DNA from: DATKBT01 sp035546295
GTDB taxonomy: Bacteria > Acidobacteriota > Thermoanaerobaculia > Multivoradales > Multivoraceae
DNA: 64,000 bases
Assembly: GCA_035546295.1 (NCBI GenBank)
Contig: DATKBT010000125.1
Span: forward strand, 310,001-374,000
Reading direction: 5' to 3'
In this document: one piece after another, positions 63,708 through 64,000 of the stretch
Layout: each line of letters starts with the position of its first letter
How positions within the stretch are numbered: position 1 is the first letter of the stretch
Program-made: the position numbers and the translations under genes
The notes under the pieces: model-generated
Told to the model about the DNA's origin: nothing
The model's input: the letters and a program-made list of their open reading frames with translations, nothing else
The model's database searches: none

Positions 63708-64000
63708 ATGGAGGATGCGGAGCGAGCAGGCCGGCGTCTCGTGGTGGGCCTGGGGAATCCCGGCGAGAGGTACCGGTGGAGCCGTCACAACCTGGGTTTC
63801 CGGGTGGTCGACGAGCTCGCCGAGCGCTGGCGGGTCGAGTGGGGGCCGGAGCGCTGCAGCGCCCGGTTCTCGACCTCGGGTCCGGCCGACCTCGCCGCTC
63901 CGCAGACCTTCATGAACCGCAGCGGCTGGTCGGTGCGATGCCTCGTCGAGCGCTTCGGATACCGTGCGGGTGACATCCTGGTGGTGCTCGACGAGATCGC
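63708..64000 (+). CDS. pth: Peptidyl-tRNA hydrolase, 3' truncated by window edge
   Basis: Pth releases peptides from prematurely dropped peptidyl-tRNA. The first 97 residues are visible: RLVVGLGNPGERYRWSRHNLGFRVVDELAE, with the catalytic His in SRHNLGF, then PQTFMNRSGWSVRCL and AGDILVVLDEI. The frame stays open to the end of the window. ATG 63708, 33 bases after rplY, is the first start in frame. Conserved ctc-pth gene order. Confidence 0.93.
   Translation, partial: MEDAERAGRRLVVGLGNPGERYRWSRHNLGFRVVDELAERWRVEWGPERCSARFSTSGPADLAAPQTFMNRSGWSVRCLVERFGYRAGDILVVLDEI

Overview
ORGANISM. The window is uniformly GC-rich (about 70 % by eye, strong G/C third positions) and almost fully coding. It carries chromosomal housekeeping genes and shows no phage, transposase, integrase, plasmid or CRISPR signature. 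Lipoprotein signal peptides, a LolB-like lipoprotein, a Tat-exported TRAP binding protein, a PssA/Psd pathway and MurJ point to a Gram-negative, diderm bacterium. Gene order is a mosaic. recO-glyQ-glyS-ppdK resembles Geobacter-type deltaproteobacteria. lolB-ispE resembles enterobacteria. ispE-spoVG-prs-ctc-pth resembles Bacillus. Together with an endonuclease-type MutL and class II DAHP synthase this would fit Acidobacteriota (for example Thermoanaerobaculia-like) or a related deep lineage; that placement is inference, made without any database search. LAYOUT. 1-12.5 kb (all +): era (5' cut), mgtE, recO, glyQ, glyS, ppdK, mutL, rnc, asnS, many overlapping by 4-8 bases. 12.5-13.2 kb (-): a small two-gene unit, an 81-aa protein plus a nucleotidyltransferase, resembling a toxin-antitoxin module. 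13.5-19.5 kb (+): long-chain-type acyl-CoA dehydrogenase, quinone oxidoreductase, isopentenyl-phosphate-kinase-like protein, then a tightly overlapping sigma / anti-sigma / YbjQ / enoyl-CoA hydratase operon. 19.5-24.7 kb (-): MFS exporter, secreted thioredoxin-like protein, lipoprotein isoaspartyl peptidase, M32 carboxypeptidase. 25-32.9 kb: solenoid-kinase fusion, trpS, a degenerate sulfatase-fold lipoprotein, TerB-like and FmdB-like genes (-), queuosine-precursor transporter and DAHP synthase. 33-37.7 kb (+): a PilZ-TM-AMIN protein overlapping murJ, a DUF4126 protein, a transglutaminase-TPR lipoprotein. 37.7-46.3 kb: split hydantoinase/oxoprolinase genes hyuA and hyuB around an acyl-CoA synthetase, with a complete TRAP transporter. 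46.5-51.8 kb (-): trxB, an Asd paralogue lacking its catalytic Cys, pssA, psd, a YdcH-like protein, rimI, tsaB. 51.9-57.3 kb: mutS, ssb, dtd, HU and an MshEN-GAF-like protein. 57.4-64 kb (+): TPR protein, LolB-like lipoprotein, ispE, spoVG, tRNA-Gln(UUG), prs, rplY/ctc, pth (3' cut). HOW THEY WORK TOGETHER. The window covers translation (era, glyQS, asnS, trpS, tRNA-Gln, rplY, pth, dtd, tsaB, rimI, rnc), mismatch repair and recombination (mutS, mutL, recO, ssb, HU), envelope building (pssA, psd, murJ, PilZ-AMIN, LolB-like), central metabolism (ppdK, prs, DAHP synthase, ispE) and fatty-acid or organic-acid catabolism (ACAD, ECH, ACS, Hyu plus TRAP). MOST UNUSUAL POINTS. (1) A membrane PilZ-AMIN protein, translationally overlapped with murJ, could connect c-di-GMP to peptidoglycan synthesis. 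(2) The GlyRS alpha/beta pair is strongly degenerated at its canonical synteny position. (3) An archaeal-type isopentenyl phosphate kinase occurs beside MEP-pathway ispE. (4) Several other pseudoenzymes are present (Asd without Cys, sulfatase without metal ligands). (5) A recurring promoter motif, gcTANNNT, lies 6-9 nt before start codons and implies leaderless transcripts. (6) A possible nucleotidyltransferase toxin-antitoxin pair lies between asnS and the acyl-CoA dehydrogenase gene.
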